DNA of 29,264 nucleotides from positions 1 to 29,264 of the forward strand of contig JBGAVT010000016.1 of assembly GCA_044227985.1 (NCBI GenBank), read 5' to 3'. Made by a program: the position numbers and the translations under genes. This stretch comes from CAZUNB01 sp044227985 (GTDB lineage: Bacteria > Patescibacteriota > Saccharimonadia > Saccharimonadales > JAGPDM01). Shown piece by piece: positions 7,575 to 15,622 of this stretch (position 1 is its first letter; every line of letters begins with the position of its first letter). The notes below the pieces were generated by a model that had not been told where the DNA came from, did not search any database, and saw nothing but the letters and a program-made list of their open reading frames with translations.

Positions 7575-8300
7575 ATGAACGAAGAAACAAAACAATCATC
7601 CGGCGCCACTGCAAATGAAATAAAATCGCACAACATAAAAAACGATGGAAACCAGGGATTTACTTCAGCCGTACGCGATAAGCCTATGGACCAATCAATT
7701 AGCCAACCGACCCCACAGCCAGCTACGGCAATGCAGCCTAGCACCACTTCAACAAACAATGGTCGTTACTCTGGTTTTTTCCTGACGATGTTAATTTTAG
7801 CCTCGATTGTGGCATTTTTTAGTTTGTTTGGATCACTTTTTTCATTTATCGCTGCAATCGGCTTTGCTAGCGAGAACGAGCCTTTGGTTGCGATTGCTAC
7901 AGCAATAAGCCCAATTATCAATCTTCTTAGCTTGATTGCACTTGGCTTGCTTTACTTCAAGAAAAGTGTAGGACTCTACCTCAAATTTATAGCGTTACTC
8001 TTAGCTGTCCTACTAGCTGGGGTATCTGCCTACGTAGCTACTAATAGTAACTCGTTTAAAAAAGGAGTTAGAGAAAGTAGCTATCAAGAATCTGCGACCA
8101 ATAGCTCTTCGCTTACAACGGAAGAGCTCAAAATAGAACGAAAGATTGAAGATATTTTTGTTGGGAGTAGTGCACCGATAGTTTTTGGCTCAGCGGCACT
8201 CTTAGCAAGCTTAGTCTGGAATGGTGGGGCAGGAATGTTGTGGTTCTTCGCATGGCGTTCACAGAAAAAACATGATGCCATAGTAGATACGGCTGCATAA
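7575..8300 (+). CDS. Four-helix membrane protein, unknown function
   Basis: I do not recognise this 241-residue protein. Residues 1-64 are polar and probably disordered (rich in Asn, Gln, Ser, Thr and Pro). Then come hydrophobic segments at about 67-95, 104-127, 134-155 and 200-226, with a polar charged loop at 157-196. The start is fixed by AAGGAAAT directly before ATG; an upstream frame beginning at 7422 overlaps the protease gene and has no ribosome site. The architecture of a disordered N-terminus plus small Gly/Ala-rich helices resembles the DUF4190-like protein at 20578-21111, but I see no clear sequence relation. The first paralogous membrane gene follows after 14 bases, so the two are probably co-transcribed. 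Confidence 0.75.
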   Translation: MNEETKQSSGATANEIKSHNIKNDGNQGFTSAVRDKPMDQSISQPTPQPATAMQPSTTSTNNGRYSGFFLTMLILASIVAFFSLFGSLFSFIAAIGFASENEPLVAIATAISPIINLLSLIALGLLYFKKSVGLYLKFIALLLAVLLAGVSAYVATNSNSFKKGVRESSYQESATNSSSLTTEELKIERKIEDIFVGSSAPIVFGSAALLASLVWNGGAGMLWFFAWRSQKKHDAIVDTAA

Positions 8301-8314
8301 AACAACATCTTAAC

Positions 8315-9274
8315 ATGCTAAACTATACAGCCTTTGACAGGAATACTAGAGATACAGTAATAGTCTTTGATACCGTCTGGGTCCCAGCAAAAGTGATCAA
8401 CCCAATAATTTACACGAGCATGATATTGTCTGTTTTTATCTTCTTATTATTCTTTTTTACTGATACACCGGTTATATTCGTGATCATAGCGTTCCTTTTT
8501 GTCATGGGTGCGATAACTCTGTCGATACATATCAATTCCGATCGAAAAGAACAGCTTTTCTCAAGTCAGCTTAGGCTATTCTGTGACGATAACAACTTCA
8601 AACACCTAGAATTGGACCGTATATTTTCTAGCCTTGGCTCTTTGTTTCAAACTAATCCAGATTCATATCAGATAGAGCATGTTGTCAGCGGGAAAATTGG
8701 TAATAATGAATTTCGGGTTTTCAATTTTTTAATACAACCAATCTACAAAAAAAGTGATCCTGTAGTCAAGTTTGGCGTAGCGGAGATAGCGTTACAGAGA
8801 AGATTTCCACACATTATTCTTGACAACAAATTAAATCCAGCCATCAATGGCAGCCACACAATAAACAGTCAACGCCTGAATCTAGGTACAGCATTTAATA
8901 ATCAATTCACAGCCTATGGACCGAGTGAGTACGAAATCGAAGTTTTGCAAATATTAACTCCCGAACTTATCTCGCAGCTTAGTAACTCCAGATATGCGAT
9001 TGATTTCGAGTTTATTGATAATTATCTTTATCTATACGCCAATGAGATAAATTCAAAAAAAAGCGTGTGGAAAATATTTTCAGCAATTGAATTGCTCAAC
9101 ACGGCAACACAAGGACCTCAAAAGACTTTCAAGATGGTTGACAATATCGGTACCTATAAACCAATTCTGCAAAAACCAAAATTGAGCAGGAGCAAAATGA
9201 TCAAAATAATCTTCAACCTTGCCATAGTTGTCGCAATTATCTGGTTTTTTGCCACCTTAATCAGTATTAATTAA
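8315..9274 (+). CDS. Membrane protein, paralog 1 of a tandem pair (DUF3137-like, tentative)
   Basis: A 319-residue protein with two N-terminal membrane helices (about 29-49 and 52-72), a soluble domain of about 210 residues, and a C-terminal membrane helix (about 297-317). It is clearly homologous along its length to the 9398-10393 product, sharing FPHIILDNKLNP, AYGP.EYEIEVLQ, DFEFI.N.LYLY and KTFKMVDNIG. The soluble-domain pattern (a strand region, then F..F..Y...E.E.LQILTPEL, then DFEF.D..LYLY) resembles DUF3137 proteins, which also follow N-terminal helices, but this is a remote pattern match. No ribosome site is visible. The start is supported by alignment of MLNYTAFD with MLDFSAFD in the paralog. 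It follows the 7575 gene closely. Function unknown. Confidence 0.8.
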   Translation: MLNYTAFDRNTRDTVIVFDTVWVPAKVINPIIYTSMILSVFIFLLFFFTDTPVIFVIIAFLFVMGAITLSIHINSDRKEQLFSSQLRLFCDDNNFKHLELDRIFSSLGSLFQTNPDSYQIEHVVSGKIGNNEFRVFNFLIQPIYKKSDPVVKFGVAEIALQRRFPHIILDNKLNPAINGSHTINSQRLNLGTAFNNQFTAYGPSEYEIEVLQILTPELISQLSNSRYAIDFEFIDNYLYLYANEINSKKSVWKIFSAIELLNTATQGPQKTFKMVDNIGTYKPILQKPKLSRSKMIKIIFNLAIVVAIIWFFATLISIN

Positions 9275-9317
9275 CTGGAAATAAGTATTCTGCTAAAATC
9301 AAGAAATAACTCGGCCA

Positions 9318-9352
9318 ATAAACATAATTAGAAAATATGTTTATGCTATATT
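9318..9352 (+). promoter_or_regulatory. Promoter of paralog 2 with upstream palindrome
   Basis: The extended -10 TGCTATATT occupies 9344-9352. A perfect inverted repeat, ATAAACATA (9318-9326) and TATGTTTAT (9336-9344), lies directly upstream over the -35 area, where no consensus -35 is seen. This suggests an operator used by an activator or repressor. The paralog 1 operon promoter shares the -10 string but not the palindrome. Confidence 0.5.
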
Positions 9353-9397
9353 GCTTGTTGAGTAAGTGCACTAGTCAATAGAAAGGTATGTTCAAAC

Positions 9398-10393
9398 ATG
9401 TTAGATTTCTCGGCCTTTGATAACAAAAATGACGATATTACTATTTTTAACTCTGTAGTCATACCAATGAAGTACGTCAACCGTATTATGATTGTTGCAT
9501 CATCGCTTTTGTTTTTATCGATGACACTATCAGCATTATTGAACTTCGGGCAAGGAACTGCACCTTTCTTGTCTTTCCGGTATATTATCGGGCAATTAGC
9601 TGGCATTATTTTTTTTATTTTTATTGCATTAGTAGCGGTTTTTGGCGTAGCCATAGCAACCAACAAAATGAAGCTCAAGATTAGTCAGCTCAAGCAGTTC
9701 AGTGATGATAATAGTTTTACCTTCTCACATCGTGACGTTATATCTTCCGACGGAGCGCTTTTTAAAACATATCCAGAGTTTCGTGAAATTAAAAATATAA
9801 TCAAGGGTACAATTGATGGCAATCCGTTTCGAGTGTTCAGCTATTATGTTCTCAACTCGAGTAAGAATAAATTACAGACAGACTATGGTGTGGCTGAGAT
9901 TACATTACCAGTTAAATTTCCTCACATCATACTAGACAACAAGCTTAACCCTTCATTAAATTCGTCGCACGCTGATAATAATCAACAGATGAAGCTTGGC
10001 AACGTTTTTGACAAAAAATATACGGCCTACGGTCCCCAGGAATACGAAATCGAAGTCTTGCAAGTCCTCAGTCCTCAGCTCGTTGAGTATCTTAGTAGCT
10101 CAAACTATCCAATAGATTTTGAGTTTATCGGTAATCACCTTTATTTATATACCCGAGTCATGGACTCGAAACAGGCCGCAATCTTCATGTTCTCAGCTAT
10201 TAGTCAAACAAACACCGCCACACTCCAAAAACAAAAAACTTTTAAAATGGTTGACAACATCGGCAGCTACCTACCATCACTAAAAAATAAAAATCTACGC
10301 AAATCAAACAGAATTAAGAAAGCTAATAATATTTTCGGGGCGCTATTCGTCGTCATAGTTTGGCTGCTATTTCTTTTCATATTTATTCTTTAA
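9398..10393 (+). CDS. Membrane protein, paralog 2 of a tandem pair (DUF3137-like, tentative)
   Basis: A 331-residue protein with the same layout as its upstream paralog: membrane helices at about 28-48 and 63-87, a soluble domain to about residue 300, and a C-terminal helix at about 308-330 followed directly by the stop. Conserved blocks shared with paralog 1 are FPHIILDNKLNP, TAYGPQEYEIEVLQ, PIDFEFIGNHLYLY and KTFKMVDNIG; divergence is concentrated in the helices and around residues 100-150. An AAAGG ribosome site lies 11 bases before the ATG. Unlike paralog 1 it has its own promoter, with a palindrome. This suggests separate control after the duplication. The function is unknown and the DUF3137 resemblance is weak. 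Confidence 0.8.
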   Translation: MLDFSAFDNKNDDITIFNSVVIPMKYVNRIMIVASSLLFLSMTLSALLNFGQGTAPFLSFRYIIGQLAGIIFFIFIALVAVFGVAIATNKMKLKISQLKQFSDDNSFTFSHRDVISSDGALFKTYPEFREIKNIIKGTIDGNPFRVFSYYVLNSSKNKLQTDYGVAEITLPVKFPHIILDNKLNPSLNSSHADNNQQMKLGNVFDKKYTAYGPQEYEIEVLQVLSPQLVEYLSSSNYPIDFEFIGNHLYLYTRVMDSKQAAIFMFSAISQTNTATLQKQKTFKMVDNIGSYLPSLKNKNLRKSNRIKKANNIFGALFVVIVWLLFLFIFIL

Positions 10394-10499
10394 AAAAACG
10401 ACATAACAAAATTTTACCAATCTTTTTCTTAAATTTTTCGTGAGGATCGAACGTTCACTGACCGCTCAGATAGAGCAGCAAGCCTTGTCGTACTAGGAG

Positions 10500-10527
10500 T
10501 TGATAGGCTAATATTCATACTTAAGAT
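10500..10527 (+). promoter_or_regulatory. Promoter of the acyltransferase gene
   Basis: TTGATA (10500-10505), 16-base spacer, TAAGAT (10522-10527). Upstream, an 8-base palindrome GAACGTTC lies at about 10448-10455. The leader contains AGGA before the TTG start. Confidence 0.45.
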
Positions 10528-10547
10528 AACTGAAAAGGCAGGATTTT

Positions 10548-12572
10548 TTGCGCAAAGACATTCAAGGACTTCGGGCAGTAGCGGTACTGGCTGTTTTATT
10601 ATTTCACTTTTGGCCCGACAGACTACCTGGTGGTTATGTAGGAGTAGATATTTTCTTTGTTATCTCTGGTTTCTTAATCACGCAACATTTGCTAAAAAAT
10701 CCTCCAACAACTTTGAAAAAACTTTCTAACTTCTGGGCAAAAAGAATACGCCGGTTGATACCCGCAGCCACCCTTGTCCTTCTAGCAACTATAGCTGCTA
10801 GCGTGGTTTTTCTACCTGAAACTATGATTCAAGGGACGGCACGTGAATCAATCGCTTCAGCTATCTACGGACAAAACTGGATGCTTGCATCTACTGCCAC
10901 GGATTATTTGAGATCTCAAGATGCCCCGAGTCCAGTTCAGCATTATTGGTCTTTATCAATCGAAGAACAGTTCTACGCAGTCTGGCCAATTCTTATTGGC
11001 TCGTTATTCATTTTTGGCAAACGATTCCTTTCGGCCAAAAAGCGCATCGCTTTAGCATTATCGTCAATATTTTTTGTCTCACTTGCTTGGTCGGTACACC
11101 TAACAGAAACTGATCCGGCCAGTGCATATTTTGTTACAACCACCCGAGTGTGGGAGCTTGGACTAGGCGGACTAGTAGCGCTCATTTCGATAACAAAATG
11201 GTGGATACCATCTGGTAAAGCACGAGTTTTGCTTTCTTGGATAGGGCTCCTTGGTGTTAGCACTGCAATCCTAATATTCACTTCAGACACACCCTTTCCA
11301 GGCTACACAGCGCTTCTACCAACATTTGGGACCGGGCTAATCCTATTGGCAGCTATTGACTCCATAAAGTGGTCTCCACGAAAACTACTCAGCTGGAAGC
11401 CAAATCAGTTTTTCGGTGATATTTCGTACTCAATATATCTATGGCATTGGCCTGCCGTAGTGCTCGCACCATATGCGTTAGGCAAGGGGCTAACATGGAA
11501 GCATAAGCTTATTCTAATCATAGCGGTTTTAGTATTGGCGGCTTTAACAAAACGATTCGTTGAAGACCCAATTCGTGACTCAAAAATACTTAAGAAAAGC
11601 GTGAAAAGAACTTTCATATACGGTTTTGCCAGTATATTGGTTGTAATTGGTGTCTCGGCAGGTATGGCACAAATGAGTGCGACAAAGAGTGAAGAGGCTT
11701 CAGTCAGGCTTCAGCAGGCGCTAGCAAGAGACGATGAATGCATTGGTGCAGGAGCACTTCGGCATACAAACTGTACTATTGAGGGTTCAAGCCTGTTGAT
11801 GTCACCATCGTTCGCCAAACAAGACAAGTCAGTGGTGTATAAAGACGGTTGCTGGGCAAACCGACATTTCTCAGATCGTAAAGTTTGCACATATGGAAAT
11901 AAAGACTCAACGGTAAGGATTGCACTGATTGGAAACTCTCATGCAGGGATGTGGCAGGCTGCAATTGAAAAGGTTACCACAGAAAAGAACTGGCGACTTG
12001 ACACCTACTTAGCTTCCGAATGCTATACAGTCATGGCGCCGTTAGAGTTTAAAGCCGAAGGGCTTTCCGCTAATTGCATGTCTTGGAACAAGTGGGCGGT
12101 GGGATCTATTGTGGATGGTGATTACGACGCAACTATTATGGCTGACTTAACAGGCCTTCCAATCACAGGTGTGCCGGATAAGGAGAAGAACTCCGTTGCT
12201 CAGGCTGAATATAAAAAAACTATAGAAACTATTACAAGCGGAGGCGGTAAAGTGCTAGCCATTCATGATGCGCCTGCAGGTGGTAGAAATGTCCCGAATT
12301 GTCTTGCGCTCAACGCCAAGAACCCCGAAAAATGCAACAATATCAGAAATAACGTCATAGCACTTGACCCCTTACATGAAGCAGCCAATCAAATGAATTC
12401 GGAATCTGTCTCGACTCTGGATTTGAATAATCTTATGTGTTCTGATGATACCTGTTTCGTAATTATAGGCGGACTGATAGTCTATTTCGATGAAGGACAC
12501 TTAACGAACAGCTTTGTGAGAACACTGCAGCCGGAGATATCGGAGGCTCTGGTGGGGCTGGTGGAGGAGTAG
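10548..12572 (+). CDS. OafA/YrhL-type acyltransferase with C-terminal SGNH domain
   Basis: A membrane O-acyltransferase that transfers acetyl or similar acyl groups to extracytoplasmic glycans such as O-antigen, peptidoglycan or other surface polysaccharide. The 674-residue protein starts with the family signature (RKDIQGLRAVAVLAVLLFHFWP, GGYVGVDIFFVISGFLIT), including His20. About ten membrane helices follow to residue 360, with SLSIEEQFYAVWP and GDISYSIYLWHWP. The SGNH hydrolase-like domain (about 385-674) has the nucleophile Ser464 in IGNSHA and the Asp648/His651 pair in DEGHLT. The start is TTG, supported by AGGA upstream and by the invariant RKDIQGLRA beginning. It is a single gene with its own promoter. 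In an episymbiont-type genome it would modify the cell's own surface; its acceptor is unknown. Confidence 0.93.
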   Translation: MRKDIQGLRAVAVLAVLLFHFWPDRLPGGYVGVDIFFVISGFLITQHLLKNPPTTLKKLSNFWAKRIRRLIPAATLVLLATIAASVVFLPETMIQGTARESIASAIYGQNWMLASTATDYLRSQDAPSPVQHYWSLSIEEQFYAVWPILIGSLFIFGKRFLSAKKRIALALSSIFFVSLAWSVHLTETDPASAYFVTTTRVWELGLGGLVALISITKWWIPSGKARVLLSWIGLLGVSTAILIFTSDTPFPGYTALLPTFGTGLILLAAIDSIKWSPRKLLSWKPNQFFGDISYSIYLWHWPAVVLAPYALGKGLTWKHKLILIIAVLVLAALTKRFVEDPIRDSKILKKSVKRTFIYGFASILVVIGVSAGMAQMSATKSEEASVRLQQALARDDECIGAGALRHTNCTIEGSSLLMSPSFAKQDKSVVYKDGCWANRHFSDRKVCTYGNKDSTVRIALIGNSHAGMWQAAIEKVTTEKNWRLDTYLASECYTVMAPLEFKAEGLSANCMSWNKWAVGSIVDGDYDATIMADLTGLPITGVPDKEKNSVAQAEYKKTIETITSGGGKVLAIHDAPAGGRNVPNCLALNAKNPEKCNNIRNNVIALDPLHEAANQMNSESVSTLDLNNLMCSDDTCFVIIGGLIVYFDEGHLTNSFVRTLQPEISEALVGLVEE

Positions 12573-12906
12573 GGGTGACTGCTGAGGGTAGAATTGAGTT
12601 TAACATCAAGAGTGAAATTTATGGTCTAGTGGTTTGTCTCCATTCTATGGATTGAAAGACAACTTAAAAAAACCTTTTCAAAACGCCCCAGCTGAAAAAC
12701 AATAATTAACCTTTTTGTTCTGCCAAATTTATTGGGTATTGCATAGCTGATTCTTAATTCTTAAAAGATCAACTGAACTTCAGTAACTATAATCTACAAT
12801 TACCGAAATAACCCAAACATATAATTCTTCAGTTGACTCAGGTATGCCAGCAGCGATCCATGTTTTTCCATAACCCTAAGTGAAAACGGCCACTACTTAC
12901 AAAAAA
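12573..12906 (+). other. Gene-free spacer between convergent genes
   Basis: I see no credible gene here. It contains a short palindrome (ACTGAA-C-TTCAGT around 12772-12784) and an inverted repeat TCAACTGAA (12769-12777) / TTCAGTTGA (12828-12836). No U-rich terminator is obvious downstream of the acyltransferase. Confidence 0.5.
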
Positions 12907-13314
12907 TTATTGCTCTTCTTTATTCAATAATTGTGCGGCATCAGCATTAAGGTCACTCTCTAGTAATTCTAATTTCGCAGCTAGCGTAGCAAGTTCTGGT
13001 GACATGGCGCCATCCGGAGCTTCAGTAGAAATATCTAGTAATAAGGCGTGGTCGTCTCCGTCGCCAGTTGGGTTTACATTAAGTGTTTCTGCATGACCAT
13101 CGGCATCTGTGGCGGTGAGCCTGAAGTCTTCTCCGCTAGTCAGTAGAGCGCCAATCAGCAGCATCATTCGTCCATCTTCTGTATCTAAGTCCAGACCAGC
13201 AGCAAGCTCAGGATCTATCTCAGCGAGACGTTTTCTATGCACCTCTAACGCGGCGCTAGCCTCGTCGACACTAGCTTTGTCGTCGCCACCTGGTTGTGTT
13301 GCTTCACCTGTCAT
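12907..13314 (-). CDS. Small acidic orphan protein
   Basis: I do not recognise this 135-residue, strongly acidic, Ala/Leu/Asp/Glu-rich protein. It has no membrane helix or signal peptide and no cysteine. A predicted helical stretch (ASVDEASAALEVHRKRLAEIDPELAAGLDL) is followed by a central strand-rich part (GEDFRLTATDADGHAETLNVN and DDHALLLDIS) and a C-terminal helix (SPELATLAAKLELLESDLNADAAQLLNKEEQ) that could form a coiled coil. The start was set at MTGEA because a near-consensus promoter places the -10 exactly 7 bases before this ATG; an ATG 9 bases upstream abuts the -10. There is no ribosome site, as expected of a leaderless message. It is a single gene next to tRNA-Glu. Confidence 0.65.
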   Translation of the reverse strand: MTGEATQPGGDDKASVDEASAALEVHRKRLAEIDPELAAGLDLDTEDGRMMLLIGALLTSGEDFRLTATDADGHAETLNVNPTGDGDDHALLLDISTEAPDGAMSPELATLAAKLELLESDLNADAAQLLNKEEQ

Positions 13315-13321
13315 GATTAGC

Positions 13322-13349
13322 ATTATATATATAAATGACTATTTGTCAA
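13322..13349 (-). promoter_or_regulatory. Near-consensus promoter of the acidic orphan, leaderless
   Basis: On the minus strand: TTGACA (13344-13349), 16-base spacer, TATAAT (13322-13327), both perfect hexamers. The ATG at 13314 follows after 7 bases, so it coincides with the expected start point. Confidence 0.75.
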
Positions 13350-13381
13350 CAAAATTTAATAAAAATCTGAGTATTTGTATC

Positions 13382-13399
13382 GGTGACCCCTAGGAGAAT
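13382..13399 (+). repeat. 18-base direct copy of the tRNA-Glu 3' end
   Basis: GGTGACCCCTAGGAGAAT at 13382-13399 is identical to 13539-13556, the T-arm, acceptor and most of the CCA end of tRNA-Glu. Duplication of a tRNA 3' end is the usual footprint of site-specific integration (an att pair), but the 157 bases between the copies hold no gene. Confidence 0.75.
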
Positions 13400-13504
13400 G
13401 TCGCAAGCGACGTGCAGACAATTTTCTTAGAAGCGAGCTTCACGAAAATCGACTTGGCACCCGAACTCTTTCGTTCGATAGTTCGCTTTTAGCGAACGGC
13501 CAAG
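13400..13504. other. Hairpin-rich, possibly structured segment
   Basis: Successive perfect stems: GTCGC/GCGAC (13400-13411); ATTTTC/GAAAAT (13421-13449) enclosing GAAGC/GCTTC (13430-13441); and CTTGGC/GCCAAG (13453-13458 with 13499-13504) enclosing CGAAC/GTTCG (13462-13477) and GTTCGC/GCGAAC (13481-13497), a three-way junction. It lies between the two tRNA 3'-end copies. No known family is recognised; strand unknown. Confidence 0.45.
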
Positions 13505-13510
13505 CAAAAA

Positions 13511-13529
13511 GCACCACTCGAGGTGGTGC
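13511..13529 (-). terminator. Intrinsic terminator of tRNA-Glu
   Basis: On the minus strand, the stem GCACCAC/GTGGTGC with a CTCGA loop is followed by TTTTT (13506-13510), starting 9 bases after the tRNA CCA end. Confidence 0.88.
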
Positions 13530-13537
13530 GTTTTACT

Positions 13538-13612
13538 TGGTGACCCCTAGGAGAATCGAACTCCTGTTTTCAGGATGAGAACCTGATGTCCTAGCCGCTA
13601 GACGAAGGGGCC
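13538..13612 (-). tRNA. tRNA-Glu (anticodon CTC), CCA encoded
   Basis: A 75-base cloverleaf on the minus strand. The acceptor stem GGCCCCT pairs with AGGGGTC (one G-T pair), followed by discriminator A and CCA. The D-arm lies in TCGTCTAGCGGCTAGGA. The anticodon arm TCAGG-TTCTCAT-CCTGA places CTC at positions 34-36, reading GAG codons. The T-arm is CAGGAGTTCGATTCTCCT... with the TTCGA loop. It is followed by a strong terminator. Confidence 0.96.
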
Positions 13613-13709
13613 ACAATGCCCACATATAGTATCATAAAAAAAGTAAAGAAATCAGTCATTTTTCCCGAGAGCTGCGCTTAAAAGCGTAAACATTACTAGC
13701 TAAAAAATG

Positions 13710-13715
13710 TATACT
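13710..13715 (+). promoter_or_regulatory. -10 element of the second histidine kinase
   Basis: TATACT lies 8 bases before the ATG at 13724, with no ribosome site. The string TATACTGGTAG is shared exactly with the pth promoter at 21181-21191. No convincing -35 is seen. Confidence 0.5.
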
Positions 13716-13723
13716 GGTAGCAA

Positions 13724-15403
13724 ATGGCACTCGTAAAGTTCAAAAAATCAAAATATCACGGTATAGTCGTCGAGCTTGCAACTGGCACGATTGGTCTATT
13801 TGCTGTTCTAATTTCTGGTTATGGGCTTTGGGGAAACCAATTGATAGGTTCAGATTTTGGTGTATCTAAACTCAGCTTAGCTATTGGTGCAGTGATCCTC
13901 CTCATGGTTGCTCTTAGACAACAAGTTATTGAACTTTTTTCTGAAACTGTAGCTACAGGAGCAAGCTTACTGATCAGTAGTTTGGTAATAATCTTATTAG
14001 CGACATCGACACCTCTTCATACTGCGCTATATGGCCTAATCCTTGCGCTACTTTGCGGGATGCTACTAGCAGAATATGCTAGCTTTCTTGATAGTGCACT
14101 TATCTTGAGTGCAGTTTGGTTTGTTCTAGAGTTAAAACTTACACCGGCGTTTTCGCTTAATATAACGCAGCTAATCGTACTATTATTAGTGCAGCTAGCG
14201 GCCATGTTTGTTGGCTGGCAACTACTTAAAAGCGAGGAAAAAGCTAACCGAAGTTCAAGAAATACCATCCTCAACGACAAATTAGATGAGGAGAAAAATA
14301 AAGCCAACATCCTAATCGAAGCCATTAGCGACTGCGTAGTCGTGACCGATACCAGCGCTGTAGTTCAGATTATTAACAAAGCTGCCCAGGAAACTTTTGG
14401 CTGGCTTGGCGACGACGCAATTAGCATTAGTAGTGAATTAGTCATCCCGCTATTTGACGAAAAGGGCAATCCGATACCACGAGAATCCAACCCGATTAAT
14501 CAAGTTATGCGTAGCGGCGAAGCCATCAAAAGAGACCTCAGCGTCCAGACTAAGAACAAACGGATTGTAACCATGTCTGCTTCTATCGCACCAATTAAAA
14601 CTCACGGCAACAAGGTCAACGGCACAATAGTTGTCATGCGTGACGTCAGTATCGAACGTGAACAAGAGCAGAGAAGGGCCGAGTTTGTCAGCACAGCCAG
14701 CCATGAAATGCGTACACCAGTCGCTGCAATCGAGGGCTACCTCGCATTGGCAATGAACCCAAAACTCTCAAATATTGATGAAAAAGCCAAAAGCTATATT
14801 GTAAAAGCCCGTGCCTCAACTAAGCGGCTCGGTGAGCTTTTCCAAGACTTATTAACCGCTAGCAAGAGCGAAGATGGGCGGCTCGTTAGTCATCCGACCG
14901 TCGTCAATACCGATCTTTTTTTGGAAAAAATTATCGAAGAAGAGAAGTTCACCGCAGAAGAAAAAAATCTCGATATTTTAATGACCTATGGCGGCAAGGC
15001 TAAGACTGCAGTTGCACCTGTCTATTTGATCCACGTCGATGAAAATCGCATGGCGGAAGTTGTAACTAACTTGATAAATAATGCTATAAAATTCACCGAA
15101 AAAGGTGGGGTGACTGTCGATCTCAGTGGAGACGAAAAAACAGTCCAGATTGTCGTTCGTGACAGCGGCCTTGGTATACCCGAAGAAGACATTCGGCATC
15201 TTTTTGAGAAATTCTATCGTGTTGATAGCAGTGCCACACGAACTATTGGCGGAACTGGGTTAGGACTATTCATTTCACGGCAAATCATAGAGCTATACAA
15301 TGGCAGAATCTGGGTTGAAAGCAAGCCAGGCGAGGGTAGTTCATTCTTTATCCAACTACCACGACTATCGACAAAAGACGCCGATCAATTAAAAACTCAG
15401 TAA
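13724..15403 (+). CDS. Multi-helix membrane sensor histidine kinase with PAS domain
   Basis: A 559-residue kinase with an integral-membrane sensor. Six hydrophobic segments occupy about residues 15-35, 50-66, 76-94, 98-115, 121-137 and 148-168 and are linked by short loops. A helical linker (about 170-198) and a PAS domain (about 195-310, ending VVMRDVSIEREQEQRR) follow. The HisKA domain has phospho-acceptor His327 (VSTASHEMRTPVAAIEGYL). The HATPase domain has Asn453 (NLINNAIKF), DSGLGIP (480-486), FEKFYRVD and GGTGLGL (509-515). All kinase boxes are intact. The membrane sensor of short-looped helices suggests sensing of a membrane or intramembrane signal. The likely partner is the REC protein encoded at 16453, but an orphan gene lies between them. 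The predicted message is leaderless or nearly so. Confidence 0.93.
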   Translation: MALVKFKKSKYHGIVVELATGTIGLFAVLISGYGLWGNQLIGSDFGVSKLSLAIGAVILLMVALRQQVIELFSETVATGASLLISSLVIILLATSTPLHTALYGLILALLCGMLLAEYASFLDSALILSAVWFVLELKLTPAFSLNITQLIVLLLVQLAAMFVGWQLLKSEEKANRSSRNTILNDKLDEEKNKANILIEAISDCVVVTDTSAVVQIINKAAQETFGWLGDDAISISSELVIPLFDEKGNPIPRESNPINQVMRSGEAIKRDLSVQTKNKRIVTMSASIAPIKTHGNKVNGTIVVMRDVSIEREQEQRRAEFVSTASHEMRTPVAAIEGYLALAMNPKLSNIDEKAKSYIVKARASTKRLGELFQDLLTASKSEDGRLVSHPTVVNTDLFLEKIIEEEKFTAEEKNLDILMTYGGKAKTAVAPVYLIHVDENRMAEVVTNLINNAIKFTEKGGVTVDLSGDEKTVQIVVRDSGLGIPEEDIRHLFEKFYRVDSSATRTIGGTGLGLFISRQIIELYNGRIWVESKPGEGSSFFIQLPRLSTKDADQLKTQ

Positions 15404-15451
15404 CCCGTTGACAGTGGTCAAGATACTAAAAAATAATATTATTTTAATCAT

Positions 15452-15473
15452 TCAACTTTGTCGCCAAAGTTGA
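15452..15473 (+). repeat. Perfect hairpin (C) after the kinase gene
   Basis: TCAACTTTG (15452-15460) and CAAAGTTGA (15465-15473) are perfect arms around TCGC. It resembles hairpins A and B (ACTTTG/CAAAGT core). It could be a weak terminator for the kinase, although no U-run follows on the plus strand. Confidence 0.6.
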
Positions 15474-15563
15474 GTAATGCTTAGCTTATCACGTCGTTTG
15501 GCGTCATCATTGTAGAAACATCCAGCCACACATGAAAAAATAACATATCGAAATTTCTTATGC

Positions 15564-15592
15564 TTGCATATTTAAAATCAATATAGTATTTT
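15564..15592 (+). promoter_or_regulatory. Possible promoter of the 15623 orphan
   Basis: TTGCAT (15564-15569), 17-base spacer, TATTTT (15587-15592). The leader of about 25 bases includes GAGGAGA immediately before the ATG. Confidence 0.35.
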
Positions 15593-15622
15593 TGACATAT
15601 AAGCAACTAACGAGGAGAAATA

